From contig CATWCP010000014.1 in the NCBI GenBank assembly GCA_958349325.1, forward strand, positions 1-21,951: 21,951 bases of DNA, read 5' to 3'. Under the pieces are notes generated by a model that did no database searches, was not told the origin of the DNA, and saw nothing but the letters and a program-made list of their open reading frames with translations. The stretch comes from an uncultured Collinsella sp. (GTDB lineage: Bacteria > Actinomycetota > Coriobacteriia > Coriobacteriales > Coriobacteriaceae). Positions 21,147 to 21,951 of the stretch are shown here, piece after piece (positions within the stretch are counted from its first letter, which is position 1; each line of letters opens with the position of its first letter). The position numbers and the translations under genes were made by a program.

Positions 21147-21270
21147 CTAAGTGAGTAGACTTTTCGCGACCTGCCGAGCACAGCCAATAACAACCACCTC
21201 TGTGACCTGCGGTTTTACTAAGGCAGAAACGCTTTGTGCTCGGCCTGCGACAAAAAGTCTACTCACTTAG
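21147..21270. repeat. Inverted repeat with 36-bp imperfect arms
   Basis: CTAAGTGAGTAGACTTTT (21147-21164) is perfectly repeated inverted at the far end (AAAAGTCTACTCACTTAG, 21253-21270). Matching continues inward through GCCGAGCACA against TGTGCTCGGC, with small indels between. The loop is about 52 bases. It lies in the 350-base gap between the HAD gene and the YitT gene, which otherwise shows nothing I recognise. Confidence 0.8.
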
Positions 21271-21364
21271 TCTGAGTCGAAGCCAAACGGATCAAATTGA
21301 AGCCAAAATGAGCCGATTCGCCGCCATAAATGCGTGAATCCGTAACTCTCGCGGTGGATTGACA

Positions 21365-21951
21365 CTACAAAGCGACCAAAATGTCGGACAGGTTGTCGAT
21401 GACAACGTCGGCGGCGGACTGATCCAGGTTGACGCCCTCGTGCGGACGCAGTGCCAGGACGCGGGCGCCGGAGCGCTTGCCGGCCTCGATGCCCAAAGGC
21501 GAGTCCTCGATAACCAGGCACTCGGTCGGCTCCACCTCCAGCGTCTCCATGGCACGCAGGTAGATCTCGGGGTCGGGCTTAAACGCGCTGCACTCGTGAC
21601 CGCTGATGGTGTAGTCCAGCACGTCGGCGATACCGGCAATCTCCACCAGCTCGTCGATCAGCTCGCGATAGGACGAGCTCGCGATGGCGCACTTCACGCC
21701 ACGCTCGTGCAACTCGCGCATCACCGGCTCCGTCTGCTCGTTGAGCAGCTCGGCATACGGAACGGGGTGAGCGGGACTGTAGACCTGCTTGTACTCCACG
21801 CGCAGGCGCTCGCGCAGCTCAACATCGTCGGGCACCAGAGACTTCCAAATGGCGGGCTCGTTAGACCCCGAAAGATCGGGGATCTCGTCAAAGTGAAACC
21901 CCTTCTCTTCCATAAACGCCACGCGGCGACGGTTGTAGAACCACTCGGTAT
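21365..21951 (-). CDS. HAD-superfamily phosphatase, beta-phosphoglucomutase-like (5' end outside window)
   Basis: The reading frame stays open to the right edge. Its first visible residues, TEWFYNRRRVAF, look like the sequence just after the catalytic D-x-D-G-V-x-x-D-(S/T)-E motif, so the nucleophile Asp lies a few codons beyond the window, and the in-frame GTG near 21922 is not the true start. Motif II (AIASSS), the motif III lysine (SAFKPDPEIYL) and motif IV (VIEDSPLGIEAG) are all present, and the helical cap occupies the region between. This branch includes beta-phosphoglucomutase and sugar-phosphate phosphatases; the substrate cannot be told. Transcription would end in the gap holding the long inverted repeat. 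Confidence 0.88.
   Translation of the reverse strand, partial: TEWFYNRRRVAFMEEKGFHFDEIPDLSGSNEPAIWKSLVPDDVELRERLRVEYKQVYSPAHPVPYAELLNEQTEPVMRELHERGVKCAIASSSYRELIDELVEIAGIADVLDYTISGHECSAFKPDPEIYLRAMETLEVEPTECLVIEDSPLGIEAGKRSGARVLALRPHEGVNLDQSAADVVIDNLSDILVAL

Overview
The window looks like a chromosomal segment of a high-GC Gram-positive gut anaerobe, most likely a Collinsella-like member of the Coriobacteriia. That is an inference from GC-rich codon use, strong AGGAGG-type ribosome binding sites, mannose-family PTS genes, a MetA-type homoserine acyltransferase and HutC-type GntR regulators. I cannot confirm the taxon without a search. No rRNA, tRNA, CRISPR array, transposase or phage gene is visible.

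Layout. 1-2600: a partial tail resembling an XRE-type regulator, an unrecognised 163-residue protein, and on the minus strand an AlbA_2/Schlafen-like ATP-binding regulator. Two near-identical arrays of TATCTCTC boxes lie upstream of that regulator. 2637-7374, minus strand: a sugar-uptake locus reading GntR regulator, EIIA, EIIB, SIS-domain enzyme, EIIC, EIID. An internal terminator, a second promoter and a hairpin divide it into segments. The two SIS enzymes of the window (here and at 14945-15913) keep the Glu/His pair spaced 16 residues apart that is catalytic in this superfamily. They resemble the FrlB/FraB/Gfr deglycases that act on phosphorylated Amadori compounds, so the locus plausibly imports and cleaves fructoselysine- or glucoselysine-type substrates. 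7654-10698: a large M16C (PreP-like) zinc metallopeptidase. 11089-11674: a HicA/HicB toxin-antitoxin pair with LexA-box-like sites in its promoter. 11820-14566: 5-formyl-THF cyclo-ligase, MetA (predicted to use acetyl-CoA), and an L-2-hydroxyacid/lactate dehydrogenase. 14945-18798, minus strand: recQ, then a GntR regulator coupled by a TAATG overlap, then the second SIS enzyme behind a promoter with duplicated 17-bp operator-like sites. 19061-21951, minus strand: a third GntR regulator, a YitT-family membrane protein, and a HAD phosphatase cut by the window edge.

The most unusual feature is the intergenic DNA. Nearly every gap on the right-hand side carries a long inverted repeat with arms of about 9-60 bp. 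Examples are a 158-bp element with 25-bp perfect terminal inverted repeats and four arm copies, a 21-bp motif shared between 10710 and 13511, a 48-bp hairpin unit shared in opposite orientation between 11754 and 19920, and a 20-mer shared between 2516 and 18915. Several share a TTTTTGG-type core. They look like a heterogeneous family of palindromic interspersed elements. Together with the regulator arrays they are the best candidates here for something undescribed.
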